Notes: generated by a model from the letters alone, not told the origin. 12,401 bases of DNA from JAZKSG01 sp964384785 (GCA_964384785.1 CAYLLH010000100.1:1-12401); one strand, 5' to 3'; shown: positions 1 to 7,550, counted from the first letter of the stretch. Translations and numbers: made by a program.

Positions 1-2877
1 AGTCTTTACGATGCTTTTATAATAGAAGAAGAAGGCTTGATTTCTGAGATGGTTGTAGGAGAATATCAAGATCTTTTGCTTTCCTCGCCACCAAGAGTAA
101 CAAGAGTTTCTTCTGGTAAAAAAGCTCTTGAAAAAATAAAGACCGAAAACTATGACCTTGTTATTACAATGTCAAAAAACATAGGAACAGATCCATTTAG
201 TTTTGGACAAAAAATTAAGAAAACATGTCCAGAACTCCCGATAATAATTCTAGCAACGGATTCTGCTGATCTTCATATATGCCAGGATAGAATTCATGAG
301 GAAGGAATAGATAGGGCATTTTTTTGGAATGGTGACACCAGGCTTTTTCTTGCAATTATAAAATACGTTGAAGATAAAAAAAACATTGATTATGATATTG
401 TATCAGGAGATGTTAGAACAATTATTGTTTTAGAGGATTCTATAAGATATTACTCTATGTTTTTGCCAATAATCTATACTGAAATTGTAAAACAAATACA
501 AAGATGTCTTTCAGAAGATTTGAATGAGATGCAAAGACTATTGCGCAGAAGGGCAAGGCCAAAAATACTTCTCGCAACAACATATGAAAAAGGCTTAGAT
601 TTATATTCAAAATATAAAAAAAATATCCTTGGAATTATTTCTGATGTTAAATTTTATAAAGAGGGAAAATTAGATAAAAATGCAGGTCATGATTTTATAG
701 AGTATGTAAAAAGTGATAACGAAAACCTACCTACAATGCTTCAGTCATCTGATCCAAAGAACAGGCGAAGAGCAGAAAAAATAAATTCCTATTTTATTTA
801 CAAGAATTCTTCTACTTTGCTTCAAGATTTTGATGATTTTTTAATGAATCATCTTGGTTTCGGTGATTTTATTTTTTTAAAACCTGTAAATGGTGAAAAA
901 AAAGTTACTGAAATTGACCGCGCGTCGAACATGGAAGAATTTGAGAAAATTATGAAGAAAATACCAGCTGAATCAATTAGATATCATGCAGATCGTGATG
1001 ATTTCTCAAATTGGTTGATGGCAAGAGGTGAATTTAATCTAGCCTTGCTATTACGTCCAAAGACAGCAGATGATTTTACTAATTTGGATGAGAACAGAAA
1101 ATTCTTGATAGAAATTTTCAAAGAAACAAGAAGGAAGAAACAACTTAAAGCAATGACTGATTTCTCACAACAAACATTTGAATTTGACAATTCTTTCACA
1201 AAAATCAGTGGTGATTCTTTAGGTGGAAAGGCAAGAGGTATAGCATTTATCCGATCTTTGATTGCAATGTATAATTTAAATGACAAATATAAAGATCTGA
1301 ATATTATTGTTCCTAGTACCGCGGTGATTGGTACTGAAGAATTTGACGATTTCTTAAAACAAAATAAAATTCGTGAAAAAATTAAAAAAATTGGTGATTT
1401 TTCCGATAGTAGAATATCCAAAATTTTTTTGGATGGGAAACTTTCTGAAGAGTTAACCAAAAAATTAAGAAAGATTCTAAGAAAATTTAAAAAACCACTT
1501 GCTGTACGGTCATCAAGTCTTTTAGAGGATTCACAACATCATCCTTTTGCGGGTATTTATTCTACATACCTTATACCAAATAATCTTAAGACGTTATCTG
1601 AGAGAGAGGATCAATTAATTCAAGCGATCAAATTGGTTTACGCCTCAGTTTTTTATAAAAAGGCAGGAGAATACATTAAATCCACTTCCTCAAGGATAGA
1701 AGAAGAAAAGATGGCAATCATCATACAAGAAGTAGTTGGACAAAATCACAATGGGTGGTATTATCCTACTTTTTCAGGTGTCGCGCAATCCTATAATTAT
1801 TATCCAATGCCTTATCAAAAAAGAGAAGAGGGTGTGGCGAATCTTGCTGTAGGGCTGGGTTATTCTGTTGTTGGTGGAGAAAAAACATTTCGTTTTTGTC
1901 CGAAATATCCTGATATTTCAGAAATGAATGTGCCAAATTCCGCTTTTGAAAACACGCAAAATACTCTGTATGTCTTAGATTTAAATGACGCTCAGAAATT
2001 TACACTTACTGAATCAGATTCAGAAAATCTGGAAAAAATAAAAACATCAGATATTTTGGAAGATGGTGAGTTGGAATATGTTGCCAGTAGCTATGATATG
2101 AACGATGATAAGATAATTGATGATTTTTCAAAAAAAGGTCCACAGTTGATAACGTTTTCAAATGTTATTAAATATGATACTTTTTCATTTTCAAAACTTT
2201 TAGAGGATCTATTGAAAATTGGTAAACAAGGTATGGGGATTCATGTGGAATATGAATTCGCTGTTGATATGCAATCAAAACCTCCAACTTTTGCGTTACT
2301 TCAAATTAGACCCATGGTCATAAATAAGGAAACTTCTAAAGTTGAGTGGTCCAAAGATGAAGAAAAATCAGATGATGTGTTGGTTTTATCAAATAACTCT
2401 CTTGGCAATGGCATTATAGATAGAATATCTGATATTGTTTTTGTTAAAAAAGAAAATTTTTCTTCTTTAAAAACTTATGAAATCTCAAGAGAAATTGAGC
2501 AGATCAATAAACTTATGACAGAAGAAGGCAGAAAGTATGTTTTAATTGGCCCCGGCCGGTGGGGTACACAAGATAGGTTTCTTGGGATTCCGGTATCTTG
2601 GTCTCAGATTTCAAATGTTAAGGTTCTAGTTGAGGTTGCCTTAGAAGATTTCAACATAAGTCCGACTCAAGGAACTCATTTCCTACAAAATTTAATATCA
2701 AGAGATATCGGTTATGTTAGTGTTTCGTTGTCTAAAAAAGATTTTATTGATTGGAATTTTTTGAACTCTAAGGAATCCATAAAAGAGCTAGAATTTGTGA
2801 AATATGTAAAATTAAAAAAACCTTTGACAATAAAACTTGATGGCAAAAATGGAAAGGCTATAGTTGTTAGAAATTAG
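1..2877 (+). CDS. Receiver/ATP-grasp protein related to PEP synthase, 5' end outside window
   Basis: The frame is open from base 1, and residues encoded before the TTG at 37 (SLYDAFIIEEEG) fit the family, so the gene begins upstream and probably lacks only a few residues here. Numbering from that TTG: residues 1-115 form a receiver-like fold whose usual phosphoacceptor Asp is replaced (DLVITM, 40-45). Residues about 130-280 form a second receiver-like domain with a plausible acceptor Asp203 (GIISDV). An ATP-grasp domain of the pyruvate phosphate dikinase N-terminal type follows: GDSLGGKARG at 392, AVRSSSLLEDSQ at 489 running into PFAGIYST, EEEKMAIIIQE at 555 and QIRPM at 756. The C-terminal part carries GPGRWG (838) and TQGTHF (877). 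The phosphohistidine swivel domain and the PEP-binding barrel of true PEP synthases are absent. I infer an ATP-dependent phosphotransfer or signalling role with unknown substrate; it should not be called PEP synthase. Confidence 0.85.
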   Translation, partial: SLYDAFIIEEEGLISEMVVGEYQDLLLSSPPRVTRVSSGKKALEKIKTENYDLVITMSKNIGTDPFSFGQKIKKTCPELPIIILATDSADLHICQDRIHEEGIDRAFFWNGDTRLFLAIIKYVEDKKNIDYDIVSGDVRTIIVLEDSIRYYSMFLPIIYTEIVKQIQRCLSEDLNEMQRLLRRRARPKILLATTYEKGLDLYSKYKKNILGIISDVKFYKEGKLDKNAGHDFIEYVKSDNENLPTMLQSSDPKNRRRAEKINSYFIYKNSSTLLQDFDDFLMNHLGFGDFIFLKPVNGEKKVTEIDRASNMEEFEKIMKKIPAESIRYHADRDDFSNWLMARGEFNLALLLRPKTADDFTNLDENRKFLIEIFKETRRKKQLKAMTDFSQQTFEFDNSFTKISGDSLGGKARGIAFIRSLIAMYNLNDKYKDLNIIVPSTAVIGTEEFDDFLKQNKIREKIKKIGDFSDSRISKIFLDGKLSEELTKKLRKILRKFKKPLAVRSSSLLEDSQHHPFAGIYSTYLIPNNLKTLSEREDQLIQAIKLVYASVFYKKAGEYIKSTSSRIEEEKMAIIIQEVVGQNHNGWYYPTFSGVAQSYNYYPMPYQKREEGVANLAVGLGYSVVGGEKTFRFCPKYPDISEMNVPNSAFENTQNTLYVLDLNDAQKFTLTESDSENLEKIKTSDILEDGELEYVASSYDMNDDKIIDDFSKKGPQLITFSNVIKYDTFSFSKLLEDLLKIGKQGMGIHVEYEFAVDMQSKPPTFALLQIRPMVINKETSKVEWSKDEEKSDDVLVLSNNSLGNGIIDRISDIVFVKKENFSSLKTYEISREIEQINKLMTEEGRKYVLIGPGRWGTQDRFLGIPVSWSQISNVKVLVEVALEDFNISPTQGTHFLQNLISRDIGYVSVSLSKKDFIDWNFLNSKESIKELEFVKYVKLKKPLTIKLDGKNGKAIVVRN

Positions 2878-2903
2878 AAAATGATTTTGTTGGTTGAGTG
2901 TAG

Positions 2904-2910
2904 TTTTTTT
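2904..2910 (+). terminator. T-tract after receiver/ATP-grasp gene
   Basis: A run of seven T lies 26 bases after the stop codon and is followed directly by seven A. Archaeal RNA polymerase can terminate at such U-tracts without a hairpin. In an AT-rich genome this could be chance. Confidence 0.35.
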
Positions 2911-3025
2911 AAAAAAATTACATAGGATGTATTTTTCCTTTTATTGATCTATAGATGAAAAAAATAGTAAAATGACAATATTTTTCATTTCATTTTAACA
3001 TTATAATAAAATTTTTTGATTTATT

Positions 3026-3040
3026 GGCAAAGTTTTAAAA
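3026..3040 (+). promoter_or_regulatory. Candidate BRE/TATA for the nfnAB-like operon
   Basis: The spacer 2878-3097 holds no gene. Within it GGCAAAG followed by TTTTAAAA (3033-3040) resembles a purine-rich BRE plus TATA box. A start about 25 bases downstream would give a leader of roughly 35 bases before the ATG at 3098. Other AT-rich stretches in the spacer compete, and there is no clear Shine-Dalgarno sequence before the ATG. Confidence 0.35.
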
Positions 3041-3097
3041 AAAGTCCTTATTTACAAGTTTTTATTAAACAACAATTTTGCCGAGCAGTGCTTTATT

Positions 3098-3925
3098 ATG
3101 TATGAGATATTAATAAAACAAGTTATATCTAAAAACGTTAAACTCATGAAAATAAAAGCTCCAATGGTTGCTAAAAAGGCTAAACCTGGTCAGTTTATTA
3201 TTTTAAGAATTGATGAAACAGGTGAACGAATTCCTTTAACTATTGCTGATTTTAATAGAAAAAAAGGAACTATTACTATTATTTTTATGGAGGTTGGAAA
3301 GACAACAAAGCAACTTGGTGCGATGAAAGAAGGAGAGAGTCTTTTGAATTTTGCTGGACCTCTTGGTGTTCCATCGGAAATTGAAAAATACGGGACTGTG
3401 GTTTGTATTGGGGGCGGTGTTGGTATTGCACCATTATACCCTATCGTTAGAGCATTAAAGGACGCAGGAAACAAGGTCATCAGCATTCTTGGTGCGAAAA
3501 ATAAGGATTTGTTAATGCTTGAAGATGAGATCGGAAAATATAGTGATGAATTATTAATAGCAACTGATGACGGATCCAAGGGCCATAAAGGATTTGTTAG
3601 TGATGTTTTAAAAGATATTATCGATGAAGGTACAAAACTGGATATTGCCTGGGCTATCGGCCCAGTTATCATGATGAAGGTGGTTTCCGATTTTACTCGT
3701 AAATATGATCTTAAAACAATGGTGAGTCTAAATCCGATTATGGTTGATGGAACGGGTATGTGTGGGGGATGTCGTGTTACGGTGGGTGATGAAACTAAAT
3801 TTGCTTGTGTGGATGGTCCAGAGTTTGATGGACATTTGGTTGATTTTGATAATTTGATGCTGAGAAACAAGCGTTTTGTCAAAGAGGAAAAACATGCTTG
3901 TAAACTTGCAGGGGTTGATGTCTAA
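3098..3925 (+). CDS. NfnA/SudB-type FAD/NAD-binding [2Fe-2S] oxidoreductase subunit
   Basis: This 275-residue protein belongs to the ferredoxin-NADP reductase-like family that includes dihydroorotate dehydrogenase electron-transfer subunits, the sulfide dehydrogenase beta subunit and NfnA. Visible features in order: an FAD-binding beta-barrel with RIPLT at 44-48; a nucleotide-binding motif GGGVGIAPL at 105-113; and a C-terminal iron-sulfur segment with Asp217, Cys222, Cys225 and Cys237 (DGTGMCGGC, then FACVDGPEFDGH). One Asp plus three Cys is the ligand set known for the [2Fe-2S] cluster of the sulfide dehydrogenase/Nfn small subunit. It is the first gene of a pair, two bases before its larger partner, so the two probably form a soluble heterodimer that moves electrons between ferredoxin and NAD(P). 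Sulfide dehydrogenase activity is an alternative that sequence cannot exclude. Confidence 0.88.
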   Translation: MYEILIKQVISKNVKLMKIKAPMVAKKAKPGQFIILRIDETGERIPLTIADFNRKKGTITIIFMEVGKTTKQLGAMKEGESLLNFAGPLGVPSEIEKYGTVVCIGGGVGIAPLYPIVRALKDAGNKVISILGAKNKDLLMLEDEIGKYSDELLIATDDGSKGHKGFVSDVLKDIIDEGTKLDIAWAIGPVIMMKVVSDFTRKYDLKTMVSLNPIMVDGTGMCGGCRVTVGDETKFACVDGPEFDGHLVDFDNLMLRNKRFVKEEKHACKLAGVDV

Positions 3926-3927
3926 AG

Positions 3928-5304
3928 ATGGCTGTTAAAAAAGAAAAACACCCTATGCCTGAACAGGATCCAAAAAAACGAATAAAAAATTTTAACGAGG
4001 TGCCATTAGGTTATGATGAAGAAACAGCTATAGCGGAAGCCCAGCGTTGTCTTCAATGTAAAAACCCTCCATGTGTAGAGGGATGTCCTGTAAATATTGA
4101 TATTCCTGATTTTATAAAAGAAATAGCTAAAGGTGATTTTGATAAAGCTGTTGAAGTTCTTAAAAATAAATCAAATCTTCCGGCAGTCTGCGGTCGTGTT
4201 TGTCCGTATGAGGAACAATGTGAAGGTAAATGCACTCTTCTAAAAATGGGTGAACCTGTTGCGATAGGTCGTTTGGAGCGTTTTCTTGCAGATCATGCCC
4301 GTGAAAAAGGAGAAAATCTACCTAAAAAACCAAAATCTACTGGTAAAAAAGTAGCAGTTGTTGGAGCTGGGCCTGCGGGTCTAACCTGTGCAGGGGATCT
4401 TGCCAAGATGGGTCACAATGTTGTAGTTTTTGAGGCATTTCATGCACCCGGCGGTGTTCTTATGTATGGAATACCCGAGTTTCGTCTACCTAAAGAAATT
4501 GTCAAATCTGAGGTTGAATACATCGAAAAACTTGGTGTAGAAATCTGCTATGATGTAGTTGTAGGAAAAACAATAGATGTCAAAGAAATCATGGAAGAAT
4601 ATGATGCAGTTTTTATAGGTACTGGCGCGGGTCTTCCACGTTTTCTAAATCTACCTGGTGAAAACCTAGCTGGTGTTTACTCTGCTAATGAGTTTCTAAC
4701 ACGAGTTAATATGATGAAAGCATACAAATTCCCTGAATATGATACCCCAATAGAGATGGGTAAAAAAGTAGCTACTTTTGGAGCGGGAAACGTTGCGATG
4801 GATTGCGCACGCACTGCACTTCGTCTTGGTGCAGAAAAATCATATATCATCTATCGACGTAGTGAAAAAGAAATGCCAGCACGAAACGAAGAGATAGAAC
4901 ATGCTAAAGAAGAAGGCGTTATTTTCAAACTTTTAACTAATCCAACAAAGTTTATACCAGATGAAAATGGTCATGTCGCACAAGTAGAATGTATTGAAAT
5001 GAAACTAGGTGAACCTGATGATTCAGGTCGAAGAAGACCCATTCCTATTGATGGATCAGAATTCAAAGTAGATATTGATACAGCTTTAATTGCAATTGGT
5101 CAAAGCCCTAACCCGCTTGTCCCTGAAACTGTGGAAGGACTTGAAGTAGAAAAATGGGGTAATATTAAAACAGATGAAAACGGTAAAACAAATATTTCTG
5201 GTCTTTATGCGGGTGGAGATATTGCAACAGGTGCAGCAACAGTCATCTTGGCTATGGGTGCAGGGAAAAAAGCAGCAAAAGCAATAGATGAATATCTAAA
5301 ATAA
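3928..5304 (+). CDS. NfnB/SudA/GltD-like FAD iron-sulfur NADPH oxidoreductase subunit
   Basis: This 458-residue protein is a homologue of the glutamate synthase small subunit, often annotated GltA in archaea. The N-terminal domain has eight cysteines in the pattern for two [4Fe-4S] clusters: Cys41, 44, 49 and 53 (CLQCKNPPC), then Cys88, 92, 98 and 102. Next come the FAD-binding GAGPAG (146-151), the family segment APGGVLMYGIPEFRLP, a second dinucleotide-binding GAGNVAMD (285-292) with RRSEKEMPAR after it, and the closing FAD motif AGGD (428-431). No glutamate synthase large subunit is visible nearby. The coupling to an NfnA/SudB partner argues for NADH-dependent ferredoxin:NADP oxidoreductase, possibly electron-bifurcating, rather than glutamate synthase. 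Only two bases separate it from the gene before it, so the two are surely co-transcribed. Confidence 0.9.
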   Translation: MAVKKEKHPMPEQDPKKRIKNFNEVPLGYDEETAIAEAQRCLQCKNPPCVEGCPVNIDIPDFIKEIAKGDFDKAVEVLKNKSNLPAVCGRVCPYEEQCEGKCTLLKMGEPVAIGRLERFLADHAREKGENLPKKPKSTGKKVAVVGAGPAGLTCAGDLAKMGHNVVVFEAFHAPGGVLMYGIPEFRLPKEIVKSEVEYIEKLGVEICYDVVVGKTIDVKEIMEEYDAVFIGTGAGLPRFLNLPGENLAGVYSANEFLTRVNMMKAYKFPEYDTPIEMGKKVATFGAGNVAMDCARTALRLGAEKSYIIYRRSEKEMPARNEEIEHAKEEGVIFKLLTNPTKFIPDENGHVAQVECIEMKLGEPDDSGRRRPIPIDGSEFKVDIDTALIAIGQSPNPLVPETVEGLEVEKWGNIKTDENGKTNISGLYAGGDIATGAATVILAMGAGKKAAKAIDEYLK

Positions 5305-5313
5305 TAAAATTAG

Positions 5314-5332
5314 TTTATTTTTTTCTTTTTTT
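5314..5332 (+). terminator. T-tract terminator of the nfnAB-like operon
   Basis: Starting 9 bases past the stop codon, the plus strand is almost pure T, interrupted by one A and one C. This suits U-tract termination in archaea. The same bases on the other strand encode the Lys/Arg tail and stop codon of pyrG. Confidence 0.55.
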
Positions 5333-6937
5333 AGCTGCTTTAATAAGTCCATTAAATAATGGTGCAGGATGTAAAGGTCTGCTCTTAAACTCTGGATGTG
5401 CTTGTGTTCCAACGAAATAAGGGTGATCTTCTATTTCCATAAATTCCATTAATACTCCATCTGGACTTCTTCCTGAAAAAATTATGCCACAGTTTTCTAG
5501 TTTTTCAACATATTCAGGGTTTACTTCATATCTATGACGGTGTCTTTCATGAACCGTTATTTTATCATACATTTTTTGGATTTTAGTATCTTTTGTTAGT
5601 TTAGCTGGGTAACTCCCCAAACGCATTGTTGCTCCATAACGAGAATCCCGAAGGATTTCAACCTGATCCGGGATGTAATCTATAACTGCAAGTTTTGAAT
5701 CTTTATCAAATTCTCTACTTGTTGCTTTTTCCATATTGCAAACATTTCGAGCATATTCTACAACAGCTAGTTGCATTCCAAGACAAAGACCGAGATATGG
5801 GATTCCATGTTCACGTGCATAACGAATACTATCTATTTTTCCTTGTATCCCTGATGTACCAAAACCACCTGGGACTATAATTCCATCTAATTGATCAAGA
5901 TTTTTTAGTTTACTCGGATCTTTTTCAAAATCTTTAGAATCAATCCATTCAATTTCAGGTTGCAAACTGTTATTCCAAGATGCATGTTTTACTGCTTCAA
6001 TAACTGAAATATATGAATCAGAAAGTTGACTTGTTCCTATATCAAAATATTTGCCGATTATACCGATTTTAACGGTTTTATTTAGCCTTCTTATTTTTTT
6101 TATGAATTTTTCCCAGCCTTCGATGTCTTTGTGTTTTTTTCGGAGTTTAAGATTTTGTATTATTTTTTCACAAAATCCTTGTTGTTCAAATAAAAGACTT
6201 ACAGCATATATATTATCAACATCTGAGTCAGATATTACTCCTTCTTCATGTATGTTACAAAAAAGCGCTATTTTCTCACGTCTAACATTGTCTAGTGGTT
6301 TTTCAGAACGAGTCACTATAAAATCTGGTTGTATACCGATTTCTCTTAGTTGTTTTACTGAGTGTTGTGTTGGTTTAGTTTTTGCTTCACCAAGAGCATT
6401 TAAAACAGGAACATAAGTGACATGAACATAAACTACTTTATCTCCCTCTAATTTCATCTGACGCACTGCTTCTAAAAACAACTGGTTTTCGTAGTCTCCA
6501 ACTGTTCCACCTATTTCTACTAGTACAAAATCCCAGTTTTTTTCTTCAGCAGGTCTTCTAACTCTTCGTTTGATTTCATTTGTTACATGCGGTATTGGTT
6601 GCACTGTTTTTCCTAGGTATTTTCCTTTTCTTTCTTTTTCTATTACTGCATTGAATACTTGACCTGTTGTGATATTGTGATATTTTGGTATGTTTATATC
6701 TAAAAAACGTTCATAATGCCCCAAATCTTGATCTATTTCTCCGCCATCGTCTGTAACCCATACTTCTCCGTGTTCAGTGGGCCGGAGTGTTCCTGCATCG
6801 TAGTTTATGTATGGGTCTATTTTCATAGCTGTTACTTTGTAGTCATGAAGCTGCAATATTTTTCCGATTGATGCTGTGGTTATTCCTTTTCCTAAACCAG
6901 ACAGTACTCCGCCTGTTATAATTATATAATTAGCCAT
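5315..6937 (-). CDS. pyrG: CTP synthase
   Basis: PyrG aminates UTP to CTP using ATP and glutamine, the last step of de novo CTP synthesis, in the cytoplasm. The 540-residue length is normal for the family. The N-terminal synthetase domain has the P-loop-like GGVLSGLGKG (9-18) and the Mg/UTP region KIDPYINYDAGT followed by EHGEVWVTDDGGE. The C-terminal class I glutamine amidotransferase domain has PGGFG, nucleophile Cys385 in LGLCLGMQ, and His514/Glu516 in AHPEF, so the triad is complete. The protein ends in a basic Lys/Arg tail. The ATG at 6937 fits the conserved start. No good Shine-Dalgarno sequence precedes it, so the message may be short-leadered. It lies downstream of alba on the same strand, with 166 bases and a strong T-tract between them, so it probably has its own promoter. 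Confidence 0.97.
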   Translation of the reverse strand: MANYIIITGGVLSGLGKGITTASIGKILQLHDYKVTAMKIDPYINYDAGTLRPTEHGEVWVTDDGGEIDQDLGHYERFLDINIPKYHNITTGQVFNAVIEKERKGKYLGKTVQPIPHVTNEIKRRVRRPAEEKNWDFVLVEIGGTVGDYENQLFLEAVRQMKLEGDKVVYVHVTYVPVLNALGEAKTKPTQHSVKQLREIGIQPDFIVTRSEKPLDNVRREKIALFCNIHEEGVISDSDVDNIYAVSLLFEQQGFCEKIIQNLKLRKKHKDIEGWEKFIKKIRRLNKTVKIGIIGKYFDIGTSQLSDSYISVIEAVKHASWNNSLQPEIEWIDSKDFEKDPSKLKNLDQLDGIIVPGGFGTSGIQGKIDSIRYAREHGIPYLGLCLGMQLAVVEYARNVCNMEKATSREFDKDSKLAVIDYIPDQVEILRDSRYGATMRLGSYPAKLTKDTKIQKMYDKITVHERHRHRYEVNPEYVEKLENCGIIFSGRSPDGVLMEFMEIEDHPYFVGTQAHPEFKSRPLHPAPLFNGLIKAAKKRKK

Positions 6938-6970
6938 CCCTAATCAAACCAAATTGTTATTTTTTGGGTA

Positions 6971-6990
6971 TGTATTAAATGATTTAAATT
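6971..6990 (-). promoter_or_regulatory. Possible TATA region for pyrG
   Basis: On the minus strand AATTTAAATC and TTTAATACAT lie 34-53 bases before the pyrG ATG, and either could act as a TATA box giving a leader of about 10-25 bases. They cannot be ranked by eye. Confidence 0.3.
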
Positions 6991-7042
6991 GTTTACCTAA
7001 AAAATTTTTTATTGAAATAAAAAATAAAATGTTTTAGGAATC

Positions 7043-7070
7043 CCCATTTTTTTGGAAACTCCCATTTTTT
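7043..7070. repeat. Two direct copies of CCCATTTTTT
   Basis: The 10-base unit occurs at 7043-7052 and 7061-7070, repeat spacing 18 bases, in the alba-pyrG spacer. On the minus strand the same stretch (7054-7072) can also pair as GGAAA...TTTCC. It may be a regulatory site upstream of pyrG or chance low complexity. Confidence 0.4.
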
Positions 7071-7080
7071 CCTTTTAAAC

Positions 7081-7091
7081 AAAAAAAAAAA
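7081..7091 (-). terminator. T11 terminator after alba
   Basis: On the minus strand eleven uninterrupted T begin 12 bases past the alba stop codon. It is the longest T-run in an intergenic position in this window and fits archaeal U-tract termination, separating alba from pyrG. Confidence 0.6.
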
Positions 7092-7103
7092 TCTACTTTT
7101 GGT

Positions 7104-7391
7104 TTATTTTTTTGTTGTCAAAGAGATTTCTATTGAAGATACGTTTGAAGTACGTCCTTCTTCGTTTGTAACACTTTCTGTACCAATTATTATGTCTTTT
7201 ATTTTTGCATCAGTTACAAAACGATTTCTGGTGATTTCAGCTGTATCTACTGCTCTGCTTATTGCACGTCCGCGTGCTTTTATTACTACTTCGTCTGATC
7301 CACCGTTGAACTGGGTTACAACTGCAAGTACGTAGCTCATTGGTGGTTTGTTTCCTACATAAATAGTGTTTTCTTCTGGATTTTCTATCAT
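7104..7391 (-). CDS. albA: Alba DNA/RNA-binding chromatin protein
   Basis: Alba is a small dimeric nucleic-acid-binding protein that coats archaeal DNA and binds RNA. The 95-residue product matches the family end to end: IYVGNKPPMSYVLAV (10-24), the central VIKARGRAISRAVDTAEI, RNRF, and a closing beta-strand region ending VSSIEISLTTKK. The DNA-contacting Lys pair of Sulfolobus Alba (Lys16-Lys17) reads Asn14-Lys15 here, so the position acetylated in Sulfolobus is not a lysine. The ATG at 7391 is well supported: a GGGAGG ribosome site precedes it by 9 bases, and a strong BRE/TATA lies further upstream. A T11 tract follows, so it is probably transcribed alone and highly. Confidence 0.96.
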   Translation of the reverse strand: MIENPEENTIYVGNKPPMSYVLAVVTQFNGGSDEVVIKARGRAISRAVDTAEITRNRFVTDAKIKDIIIGTESVTNEEGRTSNVSSIEISLTTKK

Positions 7392-7400
7392 TTACTATTT

Positions 7401-7406
7401 CCTCCC
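7401..7406 (-). promoter_or_regulatory. Strong Shine-Dalgarno of alba
   Basis: The minus strand reads GGGAGG nine bases before the alba ATG. It is the best match to the archaeal anti-Shine-Dalgarno sequence that I see in the window and fixes the start. Confidence 0.75.
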
Positions 7407-7443
7407 TGTATTATACTAGGTTTTTTCCTATCAACAAACTTTT

Positions 7444-7460
7444 TATTTATAAACCTTTCG
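7444..7460 (-). promoter_or_regulatory. BRE/TATA promoter of alba
   Basis: On the minus strand CGAAAGG is followed directly by TTTATAAATA (7444-7453), a near-ideal archaeal BRE plus TATA box. Transcription should begin about 25 bases downstream, near 7420-7425, giving a leader of about 30 bases that contains the GGGAGG site. Confidence 0.7.
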
Positions 7461-7538
7461 CAAATAATTCTTTTTTTATTGTCTAATATTTTAGGTTTTT
7501 CTTCTTTTATAACATATGTTTTAATTAATTATGGAAAA

Positions 7539-7550
7539 TTATATAAAATA
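7539..7550 (+). promoter_or_regulatory. TATA box for the zinc-ribbon ORF
   Basis: TTATATAAAATA preceded by GGAAAA resembles a BRE/TATA element. A start about 25 bases downstream lies 30-40 bases before the ATG at 7602, supporting that ATG over longer readings of the frame. Confidence 0.5.

Noticed and set aside
37..39. TTG as the true start of the first gene
   Set aside because: The frame is open back to base 1 and the residues before the TTG fit the receiver domain start, so the gene begins outside the window.
984..1460. Open frame of 158 codons on the minus strand inside the receiver/ATP-grasp gene
   Set aside because: It lies wholly within a strongly supported coding region, shows no family motif and its composition is that of an antisense frame of Lys/Glu-rich coding DNA.
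3083..3097. GAGCAGTG before the nfnA-like start, also found before iorB at 11036
   Set aside because: The shared octamer overlaps weak ribosome-site matches and the iorA stop codon; two occurrences are not enough to propose a regulatory motif.
3190..3882. 230-codon minus-strand open frame opposite the nfnA-like gene
   Set aside because: The sense strand carries clear FAD, NAD and iron-sulfur motifs; the antisense product is Ser/Pro/Thr-rich with no recognisable domain.
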